A DNA stretch of 64,000 nucleotides from Bacillus infantis NRRL B-14911 (GTDB taxonomy: Bacteria; Bacillota; Bacilli; Bacillales; Cytobacillaceae), in assembly GCF_000473245.1 (NCBI RefSeq), contig NC_022524.1, forward strand, positions 1,636,501 to 1,700,500, given 5' to 3'. This document shows positions 42,433 through 51,493 of the stretch, one piece after another. Below the pieces are notes generated by a model, which worked only from the letters and a program-made list of their open reading frames with translations, was not told the origin of the DNA and searched no databases. Positions within the stretch are counted from its first letter, which is position 1, and each line of letters begins with the position of its first letter. Both the position numbers and the translations under genes were made by a program.

Positions 42433-42516
42433 CTAGGGCAGCAGCCGGGAAAGCTGCTGCTCCGATGATATACTCTATAACAAATAATAAATAGATATAC
42501 TGAAAGGCTTTTGATC

Positions 42517-42666
42517 ATGACGAATACTATTCAATCCAGCGGTGCCGAATGCGGCATGGCTGCCCATAACTACCATAAGATAGAAAATAAAAGTCTTAAT
42601 GACAGGCTCACTACATATGATATTGCAGTAATGAATGAGCGGGCATTACAGGAAGGAGGGGAATAA
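42517..42666 (+). CDS. Possible small ORF of 49 codons ahead of mraY (unverified)
   Basis: ATG at 42517 opens a 49-codon frame ending at TAA 42664-42666, one base before the mraY ATG. GAAAGG lies nine bases before its start. The peptide begins [20 protein letters not shown] and ends [10 protein letters not shown]; it is soluble, slightly acidic at the end, with no membrane helix. Its last codons contain the mraY ribosome-binding site (GGAAGGAGGGG), so translation could be coupled. It fills the 235-base gap between murE and mraY. I know no homologue. Chance openness cannot be excluded. Confidence 0.4.
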   Translation: MTNTIQSSGAECGMAAHNYHKIENKSLNDRLTTYDIAVMNERALQEGGE

Positions 42667-42667
42667 A

Positions 42668-43642
42668 ATGATGGAGCAGGCAATATTTCTGACAATCCTG
42701 ATGGGGTTTTTAATAACAGTCCTACTATCTCCCATTTTCATCCCTTTCCTTAGAAGGCTGAAATTCGGCCAGAGCATCCGGGAGGAAGGACCGCAGTCGC
42801 ACCAGAAAAAAACCGGTACGCCGACAATGGGCGGGATCATGATTCTGCTTTCGGTTACTGTGACTACCCTGGTGATGTCCAGCAAGTTTGCAGAGCCTAC
42901 AGCGGAGATATATATGGTCCTGCTGGTCACACTGGGCTTTGGGCTTCTCGGTTTTCTAGATGATTTCATCAAGGTGGCGCTAAAAAGGAATCTAGGCCTT
43001 ACTTCTAAGCAAAAGCTGCTGGGCCAGATTATCATATCGCTCATTTTTTATTTCATCTTCCAGACAAATGAATTTTCAACAGAGGTGTCTATTCCATTTA
43101 CAGATCTGTCCATTGATTTAGGCTGGAGCTATGCATTGTTCATCATTTTTTGGCTCGTCGGCTTTTCCAACGCCGTCAATCTGACAGACGGGCTGGACGG
43201 ACTTGTTTCCGGTACTGCGGCAATCGCGTTCGGTGCCTTTGCTGTTCTGGCATGGAACCAGTCCCAATTTGAAGTGTCGATTTTTTCAGTTGCTGTTGTG
43301 GGTGCTGTCCTGGGATTCCTTGTATTTAATGCCCATCCGGCAAAAGTATTCATGGGCGACACCGGTTCGCTTGCCCTGGGCGGTGCAATTGCAACTGTTG
43401 CCATCCTGACAAAGCTTGAGTTCATCCTGATCATCATCGGGGGAGTTTTTGTCATTGAGACGCTTTCTGTTATTCTGCAGGTAATATCTTTTAAAACAAC
43501 TGGCAAGAGGATTTTTAAAATGAGTCCCCTTCACCACCATTATGAGCTTGTCGGCTGGTCGGAATGGCGCGTAGTAGTGACTTTCTGGACAGTCGGGCTC
43601 CTGTTTGCAATCCTGGGAATCTATATCGAGGTGTGGTTATAA
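42668..43642 (+). CDS. mraY: Phospho-N-acetylmuramoyl-pentapeptide transferase MraY
   Basis: Transfers phospho-MurNAc-pentapeptide from UDP to undecaprenyl phosphate, making lipid I. The 324-aa protein has about ten membrane helices and the active-site loops [18 protein letters not shown] (about 37-54), [10 protein letters not shown] with the Asp pair, [10 protein letters not shown] (about 175-184), [12 protein letters not shown] and SPLHHHYE. The frame begins at 42635, but AGGAAGGAGGGG upstream of the ATG at 42668 and the family length of 324 aa fix the start. It abuts murD without a gap. Confidence 0.96.
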   Translation: MMEQAIFLTILMGFLITVLLSPIFIPFLRRLKFGQSIREEGPQSHQKKTGTPTMGGIMILLSVTVTTLVMSSKFAEPTAEIYMVLLVTLGFGLLGFLDDFIKVALKRNLGLTSKQKLLGQIIISLIFYFIFQTNEFSTEVSIPFTDLSIDLGWSYALFIIFWLVGFSNAVNLTDGLDGLVSGTAAIAFGAFAVLAWNQSQFEVSIFSVAVVGAVLGFLVFNAHPAKVFMGDTGSLALGGAIATVAILTKLEFILIIIGGVFVIETLSVILQVISFKTTGKRIFKMSPLHHHYELVGWSEWRVVVTFWTVGLLFAILGIYIEVWL

Positions 43643-44995
43643 TTGAAGCAGATAGATACTTACAATCATAAAAAAATTCTTGTACTCGGACTCGCCAAGA
43701 GCGGGGTGAGTGCAGCTTCTCTGCTGCACAAGCTGGGGGCCTTCGTTACTGTTAATGATATGAAGCCTTTATCTGAAAATCCGGAAGCCCAGGGCTTGCT
43801 TGAGCAGGGGATCAAGGTTATTTGCGGAGACCATCCGATAGAGCTTTTGGATGAAGGGTTTGAACTTATTGTTAAGAACCCGGGAATCCCTTATCATAAT
43901 CCAATGATAGAGGGCGCCATGGAGCGCAGCATTCCTGTCATTACAGAAGTGGAGCTTGCGTATCAGATTTCCGAAGCAGCATTTATCGCGATCACTGGAA
44001 CGAACGGGAAGACAACAACCACAACCCTTGTCCATGAAATGCTGGAAGCGGGCGGAAAGTCGCCGTTGATTGCGGGGAATATTGGGACGGTTGCCACAGG
44101 CGTTGCTGAAGGTGCAAGATCCGATCATACCATTGTCATTGAGCTGTCTTCTTTCCAGCTGATGGGCATAGAGGCCTTCAGGCCGAAAATCGCGATTCTT
44201 ACAAATCTGTATGATGCCCATCTGGATTATCATGGGACAAGGCATGATTACTTTGAAGCCAAAGCCAATATTACTAAAAACCAGACAGAAGAAGATTACT
44301 TTATTATCAATGCTGATCAGGAGGCTGTCATTCAATTAGCAGAAGAAAGCCGCGCCCGGATTGTGCCGTTCTCTGTCAGCAGGGTTCTTGAGGCAGGGGC
44401 ATGTGTAAAGGATGGCTGGATCTGCTTTAATGGGGAGCCTGTCATGAAGCGGGAAGATGCATCCCTTCCCGGCAATCATAATCTGGAGAACATCCTTTCT
44501 TCGATTGCAGCCGCGAAGCTTTCAGGCGTGGATAATAAAGCGATCTTTAAGGTCATGTCCTCTTTTGCAGGTGTCAAACACAGACTTCAGTATATCGGTG
44601 AAGTGGATGGACGGAAATTCTACAATGATTCCAAGGCTACTAATATACTTGCTACGAAAAATGCCATTGCCGCTTTTGATGTTCCTGTCATACTGCTGGC
44701 CGGCGGCCTCGACCGCGGCAATGGCTTTGAAGAATTGATCCCTTCACTGGCTAATGTAGAAACATTGATCACCTTTGGGCAGACAGCCGGAAAAATAGAA
44801 GAGGCAGGAAAGCTTGCGGGAATAAAATCGATCATGCGTGTCGATAATGTTGCTAGCGCCGTACCAGCCGCCCACAGGCTTTCAAAGCCGGGCGATGTCA
44901 TTCTCCTCTCGCCGGCATGTGCAAGCTGGGACCAATACAAAACTTTTGAGGTCAGGGGAGACATTTTTATCGATGCGGTGCATAAGCTTAAGTAA
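43643..44995 (+). CDS. murD: UDP-MurNAc-L-alanine : D-glutamate ligase MurD
   Basis: Adds D-glutamate to the stem peptide in the cytoplasm. The 450-aa protein has an N-terminal UDP-binding Rossmann domain (KILVLGLAKSGVSAASLL, about 11-28), the ATP loop [18 protein letters not shown] (about 116-133), and C-terminal motifs GVKHRLQYIGEVDGRKFYNDSKATN (read in parts) and LLAGGLDRGNGF. The TTG start at 43643 directly follows the mraY stop; GAGGTG nine bases upstream, inside mraY, is the ribosome-binding site. Confidence 0.96.
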   Translation: MKQIDTYNHKKILVLGLAKSGVSAASLLHKLGAFVTVNDMKPLSENPEAQGLLEQGIKVICGDHPIELLDEGFELIVKNPGIPYHNPMIEGAMERSIPVITEVELAYQISEAAFIAITGTNGKTTTTTLVHEMLEAGGKSPLIAGNIGTVATGVAEGARSDHTIVIELSSFQLMGIEAFRPKIAILTNLYDAHLDYHGTRHDYFEAKANITKNQTEEDYFIINADQEAVIQLAEESRARIVPFSVSRVLEAGACVKDGWICFNGEPVMKREDASLPGNHNLENILSSIAAAKLSGVDNKAIFKVMSSFAGVKHRLQYIGEVDGRKFYNDSKATNILATKNAIAAFDVPVILLAGGLDRGNGFEELIPSLANVETLITFGQTAGKIEEAGKLAGIKSIMRVDNVASAVPAAHRLSKPGDVILLSPACASWDQYKTFEVRGDIFIDAVHKLK

Positions 44996-45104
44996 GGGCT
45001 TGTCCCGGGCGCTGACCGTCCGGGAGCGACTGCATCTTCATTGTGCTGCAAACTAGAATGCATGCTCATGCAGGCCCTAAAACTTGCATTCGAGGTGTAT
45101 TTTG

Positions 45105-46205
45105 TTGCCAACAAAAAAATCTACTCCGGACTTTATATTGATTTTAGTTACATTTACTCTGCTGGCAGTCGGCCTCATTATGGTATACAGCGCCAGTGCC
45201 ATTTGGGCAGAGTATAAGTTTGATGATTCCTTTTTCTTTGCGAAGAGGCAGATGCTCTTTGCAGCTGCAGGCATCATGGCCATGTTTTTTATCATGAATA
45301 TCGATTATTGGACATGGAGGACCTGGGCCAAGGCAATTGTAATTATTTGCTTTGTACTGCTGGTTCTCGTTCTTATTCCCGGGGTGGGAAATGTAAGGAA
45401 TGGATCAAGGAGCTGGATAGGCGTAGGGGCATTTTCCATCCAGCCTTCCGAATTCATGAAGCTTGCCATGATTGCGTTCCTGGCTAAGTACCTTTCTGAA
45501 AGGCAAAAGCTGATAACCTCTTTCCGCAAGGGGCTCCTCCCTTCCCTTGGGCTCGCATTTCTTGCATTCGGGATGATTATGCTTCAGCCTGACCTTGGGA
45601 CAGGGACCGTGATGATCGGGACCTGTGTGGTTATGATATTTATCTCCGGGGCGAAGATAAGCCATTTTGCTGTTCTTGGGCTTATCGGCCTGGGGGGCTT
45701 TGCGGGGCTGGTGCTGTCAGCTCCGTACAGGATGAAGCGGATCACATCATTCCTTGATCCATGGGAGGATCCGCTTGGGAGCGGCTTCCAGATCATCCAG
45801 TCACTATATGCAATAGGGCCAGGCGGGCTATTCGGCCTTGGCCTCGGGGAGAGCAGGCAAAAGTTTTTTTATCTGCCTGAACCCCAGACCGATTTTATTT
45901 TTGCCATCCTGGCGGAAGAATTGGGTTTCATCGGTGGTTCTTTCGTGCTTTTATTGTTTTCTCTCCTCCTCTGGAGGGGGATAAGGATTGCGCTGGGAGC
46001 ACCTGATTTGTACGGCAGCTTCCTTGCCGTGGGAATCATTGCGATGGTGGCGATCCAGGTTATGATAAACATCGGGGTTGTTACCGGGCTGATGCCGGTA
46101 ACAGGGATTACACTCCCTTTCCTCAGCTATGGCGGTTCATCCCTCACTCTAATGCTGATGGCGATCGGAGTCCTCCTGAATATAAGCCGGCATGCGAGAT
46201 ATTGA
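45105..46205 (+). CDS. spoVE: SpoVE, SEDS-family peptidoglycan polymerase for the spore cortex
   Basis: SEDS glycosyltransferase with ten membrane helices that polymerises cortex peptidoglycan with SpoVD. The 366-aa length equals B. subtilis SpoVE, and stretches such as YKFDDSFFFAKRQ, RNGSRSWIGVGAFSIQPSEF (about 97-116), FLDPWEDPLGSGFQIIQSLYA and GITLPFLSYGGSSL match it closely. The open frame starts at 45084, but GAGGTG (45092-45097) lies seven bases before the TTG at 45105, which gives the family start. FtsW proper is usually encoded elsewhere in Bacillus. A terminator follows. Confidence 0.92.
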   Translation: MPTKKSTPDFILILVTFTLLAVGLIMVYSASAIWAEYKFDDSFFFAKRQMLFAAAGIMAMFFIMNIDYWTWRTWAKAIVIICFVLLVLVLIPGVGNVRNGSRSWIGVGAFSIQPSEFMKLAMIAFLAKYLSERQKLITSFRKGLLPSLGLAFLAFGMIMLQPDLGTGTVMIGTCVVMIFISGAKISHFAVLGLIGLGGFAGLVLSAPYRMKRITSFLDPWEDPLGSGFQIIQSLYAIGPGGLFGLGLGESRQKFFYLPEPQTDFIFAILAEELGFIGGSFVLLLFSLLLWRGIRIALGAPDLYGSFLAVGIIAMVAIQVMINIGVVTGLMPVTGITLPFLSYGGSSLTLMLMAIGVLLNISRHARY

Positions 46206-46232
46206 CCCTGTTTCCGACAGGGTTTCTTTTTA
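46205..46232 (+). terminator. Intrinsic terminator of spoVE
   Basis: Stem ACCCTGT / ACAGGGT with a TTCCG loop, then TTCTTTTT. It overlaps the last base of spoVE. Confidence 0.85.
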
Positions 46233-46394
46233 CTTTCCGGGCTGGCTTTACAAGGGAAAGAAGCTTTCTTCAGTTCAGCTTCAAAAATCAGGGTGACTAT
46301 CCAGATATTTTAAGGATTTTTATTACATTTGCATGACATTAATGTTATGGCTTATTAGAGCCGTTTAGATTATAGTAGAATGGGGTAAAGCGTG

Positions 46395-46468
46395 AGAGTG
46401 TTTTTTAAGGGAGACTTTGTGCTGCCACCCCTTTAAGGCTATTAATGCCTGCTAAATACCAACACTCT
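46395..46468 (+). other. Structured leader upstream of murG
   Basis: AGAGTGTT (46395-46402) pairs with AACACTCT (46461-46468). Inside, TTAAGGG and CCCTTTAA pair with one bulge, giving a nested stem that ends six bases before the murG ribosome-binding site. A -10-like TATAGT at 46371-46376 lacks a convincing -35. The 280-base gap otherwise contains only the spoVE terminator. Confidence 0.55.
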
Positions 46469-46485
46469 TCTTTGAGGTGAAAGTC

Positions 46486-47589
46486 ATGAGAATTGCAGTC
46501 AGCGGAGGCGGTACAGGAGGACATATATATCCTGCACTCGCATTGATCAGAGAAATTCAAAAAGAGAATAAAGACACAGAGTTTTTATATATAGGCACAG
46601 AAAAGGGGCTCGAAAGCACTCTCGTGGAAAGAGAAGGCATCCCGTTTAAATCTATACATATCACTGGCTTCAAAAGAAAGCTGTCTTTTGAAAATATGAA
46701 AACTGTATTCAGATTCCTGAAAGGAACAGCTGACAGCAGGAAAATGCTGAAGGACTTCAAGGCGGACATTGTCATCGGAACCGGCGGCTATGTGTGCGGT
46801 CCTGTTGTCTATGCAGCTGCCAAGCTTGGCATCCCCACAATCATACACGAGCAAAATAGTGTCCCGGGACTGACCAACAAATTCCTAAGCAGATATGTCG
46901 ATAAAATCGCAGTCTGTTTTGAAGAAGCAAAAGAATTTTTTCCATCTGAAAAGGTTATCTTGACTGGAAATCCCCGCGCCTCAGAAGTGATTGGCCAGGA
47001 CCCTGTCAAAGGCAGGCTTTCAGCCGGTCTGAAGACAAATATCCCTTCTGTTTTAATTTTTGGCGGCAGCAGGGGCGCAAGGCCGATTAATGAAGCTGTG
47101 CTGAAATCGCTCGCCGAGCTGCAGGATAAGCCTTACCAGGTGCTGTATGTGACAGGAGAAGTGCACTATGAGGAAGTCAGAAAAGAGGTAGAACTGGTCG
47201 GCAATCCGCCAAATGTGATCATAAAGCCATTTGTCCATAATATGCCGGAGGTTTTGGCCGGCACGGACCTGACTGTGGCAAGGGCGGGGGCGACCACTCT
47301 TGCAGAGCTGACATCACTTGGAATCCCGAGCATACTGGTGCCAAGCCCTTATGTGACCAACAACCACCAGGAGAAAAATGCCAGGGCCCTTTCTGATAAC
47401 GGGGCAGCAGAACTTCTGCTTGAAAAAGAACTGACCAGCAAGAAGCTTGTCGCTTCAATTGATGGAATACTCCTTGATGAGAAGAAACTGAAGGATATGA
47501 AAAAAGCGGCCAGGGAATTGGGGATACCGGATGCTGCCAGAAGGCTGCACCGCGTCATGGAAGACCTTGTCCGTAAGAAGGGCCAGTAG
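46486..47589 (+). CDS. murG: MurG, lipid II synthase (GlcNAc transferase)
   Basis: Adds N-acetylglucosamine to lipid I on the inner face of the membrane, forming lipid II. The 367-aa GT-B glycosyltransferase has [16 protein letters not shown] (about 5-20), [14 protein letters not shown] (about 90-103), [26 protein letters not shown] and the UDP-GlcNAc-binding [22 protein letters not shown] (read in parts, about 265-286). A GTG at 46477 lies within the ribosome-binding site GAGGTGA, so the ATG at 46486 is used. murB follows after 54 bases. Confidence 0.96.
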   Translation: MRIAVSGGGTGGHIYPALALIREIQKENKDTEFLYIGTEKGLESTLVEREGIPFKSIHITGFKRKLSFENMKTVFRFLKGTADSRKMLKDFKADIVIGTGGYVCGPVVYAAAKLGIPTIIHEQNSVPGLTNKFLSRYVDKIAVCFEEAKEFFPSEKVILTGNPRASEVIGQDPVKGRLSAGLKTNIPSVLIFGGSRGARPINEAVLKSLAELQDKPYQVLYVTGEVHYEEVRKEVELVGNPPNVIIKPFVHNMPEVLAGTDLTVARAGATTLAELTSLGIPSILVPSPYVTNNHQEKNARALSDNGAAELLLEKELTSKKLVASIDGILLDEKKLKDMKKAARELGIPDAARRLHRVMEDLVRKKGQ

Positions 47590-47643
47590 CCCAAAGAGCT
47601 TAAAAGACATAAGATAGTAAAAAGAATGGAAAGGGAGGTATAT

Positions 47644-48552
47644 ATGGACGAATTGATCAGCAGGCTTAAAGATATGCAGGTTGGAAAAGTGAAAGAACAA
47701 GAACCTTTGGCCAACCATACAACCATGAAAATAGGCGGACCCGCCGATTTGTTTGTAGAGCCTTCATCTATAGACAATTTCATTAAAACAATGGAGCTTA
47801 TCCGTGAACATGATATCAAGTGGAGGGTAATAGGCAGGGGATCGAATCTGCTTGTATCAGATAAAGGGATTGAAGGGGCCGTCATTAAGCTTGGCCCAGG
47901 ATTGGATAAACTGGAAGTGGATGGTTCTGAAGTGACTGCGGGCGGAGGATTCTCTATTGTGAGCCTGTCCGTCCAGATCAGCCGGAAAGGCCTTTCCGGC
48001 CTGGAATTCGCAAGCGGCATCCCCGGCTCGGTCGGCGGTGCAGTCTATATGAATGCAGGCGCCCACGGGTCTGATATTTCAAAGATCCTAAAAAAAGCTT
48101 TTGTGCTCTTTGAAGATGGAACCATGGAATGGCTCACCAATGAGCAAATGAAATTTTCCTACCGTACATCAGTTCTTCAGAAGGAGCGGCCCGGCATCGT
48201 ACTTGAGGCAGTGTTCAGCCTTCAGGAAGGAGAGAGGGACAGCATAGTGGCAGAGATGCAAAAGAACAAGGATTACCGGAAAGAAACACAGCCCTATAAT
48301 TATCCTTGTGCAGGAAGCATCTTCCGCAATCCTCTTCCACAATATGCCGGCCAGCTGATTGAGTCTGCAGGTTTAAAAGGCCACAGCATCGGCGGGGCTA
48401 AGATTTCCGAGCTGCATGGAAACTTCATCGTAAATGCCGGCAGCGCGTCGGCCGAAGATGTTCTTGGATTGATCGAGCATGTAAAAGATACTATCTATTC
48501 CCAATTTAAGGTTAAAATGGAAACTGAAGTGGAAATTATCGGCCGAAAGTAA
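47644..48552 (+). CDS. murB: UDP-N-acetylenolpyruvoylglucosamine reductase MurB
   Basis: FAD/NADPH enzyme that reduces the enolpyruvyl group to lactyl, giving UDP-MurNAc. The 302-aa protein is a type II (Bacillus-type) MurB: FAD-binding [21 protein letters not shown] (read in parts, about 62-82), [24 protein letters not shown] (read in parts, about 119-142), SYRTSVLQ and CAGSIFRNP with the proton-donor Ser/Cys loop. The frame starts at 47626, but AAAGGGAGG five bases before the ATG at 47644 fixes the start. Confidence 0.95.
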   Translation: MDELISRLKDMQVGKVKEQEPLANHTTMKIGGPADLFVEPSSIDNFIKTMELIREHDIKWRVIGRGSNLLVSDKGIEGAVIKLGPGLDKLEVDGSEVTAGGGFSIVSLSVQISRKGLSGLEFASGIPGSVGGAVYMNAGAHGSDISKILKKAFVLFEDGTMEWLTNEQMKFSYRTSVLQKERPGIVLEAVFSLQEGERDSIVAEMQKNKDYRKETQPYNYPCAGSIFRNPLPQYAGQLIESAGLKGHSIGGAKISELHGNFIVNAGSASAEDVLGLIEHVKDTIYSQFKVKMETEVEIIGRK

Positions 48553-48622
48553 CAGGAAATTCTCCTTACTGCTGCCATTTATTGTGATATAATATTTCCT
48601 TAGAAATAACCTTTAAAAGCCG

Positions 48623-48666
48623 GCAGAAGACACACCGGCATCCGGATATGCCGGTGCCCATTCTGC
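48623..48666 (+). other. Palindromic hairpin between murB and divIB
   Basis: A nine-pair stem CACCGGCAT / ATGCCGGTG (48633-48641 and 48648-48656) with a six-base loop is extended by outer pairing GCAGAA / TTCTGC across symmetrical four-base bulges. There is no T tail. It lies 90 bases before divIB in a 203-base gap that otherwise shows nothing. Confidence 0.65.
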
Positions 48667-48755
48667 TTTCCGTCTGACGAGAACGTTATGCTGCCTGCCA
48701 GGCTGATAGGCTATTGGCATTATGCGGCTCAAGCTTTTATAGTGAGGTGAAGGTT

Positions 48756-49553
48756 ATGGAGAAAGGGAACGTAGTCTCGCTGGAGGATCGAATTCCCAAA
48801 CTGAAGCAGCAAAGAAGGAAAAAAGCGAACCGCAGGCTTATCGTTTTATTGCTTTTATTCTTTTCTATGATTGTTTTTGTGATATATTTCCAGTCGCCTT
48901 TAAGCCGTGTAAAAGAGATCAGCATTAGCGGAAATCAGACATACACGACAAAAGAATTGATTGCCGTAAGCGGCCTTTCTAAGAAAACAAATATTTGGAA
49001 GGTTGATAAGGGGGCAATTGAGGGTAGACTGAAAGAGCTGCCTGAAATCAGCGGGGCTGAAATAAAAACCCGCCTCCCCAATACGGTTGACATCAAGGTG
49101 GCTGAGCACAATCGCATTGCCTACATAGCGAAAGAAAAAAGTTTTTTGCCTGTACTTGAAAACGGGATGATACTTAGCAAACAGGAAATCACAGACATTC
49201 CAGTTAATGCACCGCTGCTGCTCGGATTCAAGGAGGGCGACGTCCTCCTTGAGATGATAGACAGCCTGGAAAGCCTTCCGAAAGAGGTGCTGAACGCAAT
49301 TTCGGAGATTCATTATTCTCCTAAAGAAACGGACGAGTATCATATTACTCTATATATGAATGACGGGTTCGAAGTTAGTGCAACATTGCGGAGCTTTTCA
49401 GAAAAGATGGCGCATTATCCTTCAATCATCAGCCAGCTGGACCCTGGGGTCAGCGGTGTGATTGATCTGGAAGTAGGTTCTTATTTTAAAGCCTACGGTC
49501 CGGAAGGAGATGATAGCCGTGGAGAAGAAGAAGAAGAAGAAGGTGAAAGGTAA
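48756..49553 (+). CDS. divIB: Cell division protein DivIB (FtsQ)
   Basis: A 265-aa bitopic division protein: basic cytoplasmic N-terminus, membrane helix (about 29-48), a POTRA domain starting VKEISISGNQTYTTKELI (about 52-69), the beta domain and an acidic tail (GDDSRGEEEEEEGER). It works with FtsL and DivIC at the septum. The frame is open from 48714, but the ATG at 48756, five bases after GTGAGGTGAAG, starts the family sequence. The acidic tail is read from a Glu-rich codon run that also encodes the lysine-rich start of ylxW in another frame. Confidence 0.93.
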   Translation: MEKGNVVSLEDRIPKLKQQRRKKANRRLIVLLLLFFSMIVFVIYFQSPLSRVKEISISGNQTYTTKELIAVSGLSKKTNIWKVDKGAIEGRLKELPEISGAEIKTRLPNTVDIKVAEHNRIAYIAKEKSFLPVLENGMILSKQEITDIPVNAPLLLGFKEGDVLLEMIDSLESLPKEVLNAISEIHYSPKETDEYHITLYMNDGFEVSATLRSFSEKMAHYPSIISQLDPGVSGVIDLEVGSYFKAYGPEGDDSRGEEEEEEGER

Positions 49554-50232
49554 GCGGGTTGTCCTTTCATTGGTGCTCCTTGTTCTCGGCTATATGCTTT
49601 CATTTTCCTATCACTTTACAAAAAGTGAAAATGAGGAAGCAGACATGACAGGCAGCCAGTGGGAACGGGACTCTGCACTGAGAAGCCAGCTCATCAGCAT
49701 GGAAGAGCGCAACCGCAGGCTCCAGAAGGAATTGGACAGCAAACAGGGACAGGTTCTCCAATTCGAAAAGGATTTGTCAAAAGAGGCGCAGGTATATTTC
49801 AACCTGGCAGAGGACGCAGAAAAATACAGGATGTATCTTGGGAAAGTCGCCGTCCTGGGCAAAGGGGTGGAGGTCACATTGGCTGACGGGGATTATAATC
49901 CCAGCGAAGCCAATGTAAACAGCTATATTGTCCATGAACACCATGTTTTCAAGGTAATCAATGAACTGTATATCTCTGGTGCTTCAGCTGTTGCAGTTAA
50001 CGGCCAGCGCCTTTCCCATGACTCATATATTTTGTGCAAGGGCCCTGTCATTGAAATTGATGGAAAGCAGCATCCGGCACCTTTTATCATTGAAGCAATC
50101 GGCGATCCGGAGGTTCTTTCTTCAGCGCTGAACCTTACAGGCGGAGTCAAGGATTCGCTTGTCAACGAGAACATCCAGTTCTCGCTGGAGGAAAAGGCTG
50201 AAATCAAAATGGAACCCAATCTGGGGAATTAA
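49519..50232 (+). CDS. ylxW: DUF881 family protein YlxW
   Basis: A 237-aa membrane-anchored protein of the DUF881 family, function unknown. Lys-rich N-terminus (KKKKKKVKGKR), one membrane helix (about 12-29), a coiled coil (about 47-90), then the conserved alpha/beta domain with GKGVEVTLADGDYNP, INELYISGASAVAVNGQRLS and CKGPVIEIDGKQHPAPFII (about 176-194). The GTG at 49519 is nine bases after AAGGAG; the ATG at 49510 directly abuts that site. The first 35 bases overlap the end of divIB. Confidence 0.88.
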   Translation: MEKKKKKKVKGKRVVLSLVLLVLGYMLSFSYHFTKSENEEADMTGSQWERDSALRSQLISMEERNRRLQKELDSKQGQVLQFEKDLSKEAQVYFNLAEDAEKYRMYLGKVAVLGKGVEVTLADGDYNPSEANVNSYIVHEHHVFKVINELYISGASAVAVNGQRLSHDSYILCKGPVIEIDGKQHPAPFIIEAIGDPEVLSSALNLTGGVKDSLVNENIQFSLEEKAEIKMEPNLGN

Positions 50233-50279
50233 ATACGGCTGATCCACTTACTGGAAGCAGAGAAAGTAAGGTGGAAATC

Positions 50280-51008
50280 GTGAAAAGGAATCAGATCATA
50301 AGCTTTACGGTAATTTCCGCTGTGATCGGCTTTATGATTGCGGTCCAGTTCCAATCCGTCAAAGAGCCGGTGGTGAGGGATACCCGCGACACATGGCAGC
50401 TTAGGGAGGACTTGCGGAAAGAACAGGAAATTCAGCTGAGGCTGATACGGGAAATCAGATCAAACGAGCTGAAGCTTGCTCAATATGAAAATAAGCGGGA
50501 ACAAAGCAAAGAACAGGTGCTGAAGGAAACGCTGGATGAGCTTAAAGAGGAAGCTGGCCTTACGGAAGTAAAAGGTCCGGGGGTTATCATCCTCATTGAG
50601 CCTGCTGTTGAAGAAGCACTCCTGGGCAATGCACCCGGTGATGTTTCGCCTGATCTGCTTAAAAGGCTGGTCAATGAGCTGAATATGCATGATGCTGAGC
50701 AAATATCGATTGACGGGCACAGAATCATTAATACGACCGTCATCCGCGATATTAACGGCGAAACCAAAATCGACGGCCATGCAGTCAGTTCTTTGCCGAT
50801 TGAAGTCAGAGCGGCCGCAGAAGATATGCAGTCAGCTCAAAAGCTTTATAATCAGATGCAGGTATCCAAATCGGCAGAAGAATTTTTTGTCGAAAATCTC
50901 AGGGTCACTATCCTGAAGCCAAAGGAGAACATTGTTATCCCTGCCTATCAGGACACGATCCGGGTAAAAAATATGGAACCTGCAGAAGAAAAAGGAGGCA
51001 GTTCTTAA
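50280..51008 (+). CDS. ylxX: DUF881 family protein YlxX
   Basis: A second DUF881 protein, 242 aa, paralogous to YlxW: membrane anchor (about 6-22), coiled coil (about 40-85) and conserved domain with GPGVIILIEPAV (about 96-107), LLKRLVNELNMHDAEQISIDGHRI (read in parts) and FFVENLRVTILKPKENIVIPAY. Function unknown; its place in the dcw cluster suggests an envelope role. AAGGTGG six bases upstream selects the GTG at 50280 over the GTG at 50271. Its stop overlaps the sbp start (TAATG). Confidence 0.88.
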   Translation: MKRNQIISFTVISAVIGFMIAVQFQSVKEPVVRDTRDTWQLREDLRKEQEIQLRLIREIRSNELKLAQYENKREQSKEQVLKETLDELKEEAGLTEVKGPGVIILIEPAVEEALLGNAPGDVSPDLLKRLVNELNMHDAEQISIDGHRIINTTVIRDINGETKIDGHAVSSLPIEVRAAAEDMQSAQKLYNQMQVSKSAEEFFVENLRVTILKPKENIVIPAYQDTIRVKNMEPAEEKGGSS

Positions 51009-51367
51009 TGTGGCTTCCCGTACTGGGTTTGCTTATCGGGGCCATACTGGGCCTTCTTACGGACTTCAGGATCCCTGATGAGTACTCCAATTATTTGTCT
51101 ATTGCAGTGCTGGCTGCCCTTGACACCCTGTTTGGGGGCATCCGTGCGCATCTGCAGGATATATATGATGAAAAGGTATTTGTATCCGGCTTTTTCTTTA
51201 ACATCCTGCTGGCAGCATCTTTAGCTTTTCTGGGGGTTCATCTTGGTGTAGACTTGTATTTAGCCGCTGTTTTTGCGTTTGGTGTAAGGCTTTTCCAAAA
51301 CATAGCGGTCATCCGGAGAATTATTTTGACCAAATGGTCGAACCGAGAAAAAGTAGAAAAAAGTTAA
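51008..51367 (+). CDS. sbp: Small basic protein Sbp (DUF1290)
   Basis: A 119-aa membrane protein of the small basic protein family, with four hydrophobic segments (about 3-18, 28-42, 58-76, 80-97) and a basic C-terminus (RRIILTKWSNREKVEKS). Conserved stretch RIPDEYSNYLSIAVLAALDTLFGGIRA (read in parts, about 21-47). Function unknown; it is always found before ftsA in Bacilli. Its ATG overlaps the ylxX stop by one base, and AAAGGAGG sits just upstream. Confidence 0.92.
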   Translation: MWLPVLGLLIGAILGLLTDFRIPDEYSNYLSIAVLAALDTLFGGIRAHLQDIYDEKVFVSGFFFNILLAASLAFLGVHLGVDLYLAAVFAFGVRLFQNIAVIRRIILTKWSNREKVEKS

Positions 51368-51394
51368 GATAGAATAAAGGGAAATATATTAGTT

Positions 51395-51423
51395 TTGCCG
51401 AATAATTTAAATGATTATATTAA
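51395..51423 (+). promoter_or_regulatory. Candidate vegetative promoter of ftsAZ
   Basis: TTGCCG (51395-51400) and TATTAA (51418-51423) are spaced by 17 bases in an AT-rich gap between sbp and ftsA, each matching four of six consensus bases. B. subtilis ftsAZ has several promoters in the same gap. I could not identify a clear sigma-H site. Confidence 0.45.
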
Positions 51424-51493
51424 TTTAAGATAAAACTAAAAATTGGCATTATTGTTGTTCAATAATCGGATTTGCAAAAGGAGGTGCCAGAGA

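Noticed and set aside
47349-48020. 223-codon minus-strand ORF across murG and murB
   Set aside because: It spans two real genes on the other strand, is Ser/Leu-rich as expected for an antisense frame, and has no recognisable domain.
51353-51375. Sigma-H promoter of ftsAZ (GTAGAAAAA and ATAGAAT)
   Set aside because: The elements are only seven bases apart, too close for sigma-H, and the -35 has a mismatch in its core.
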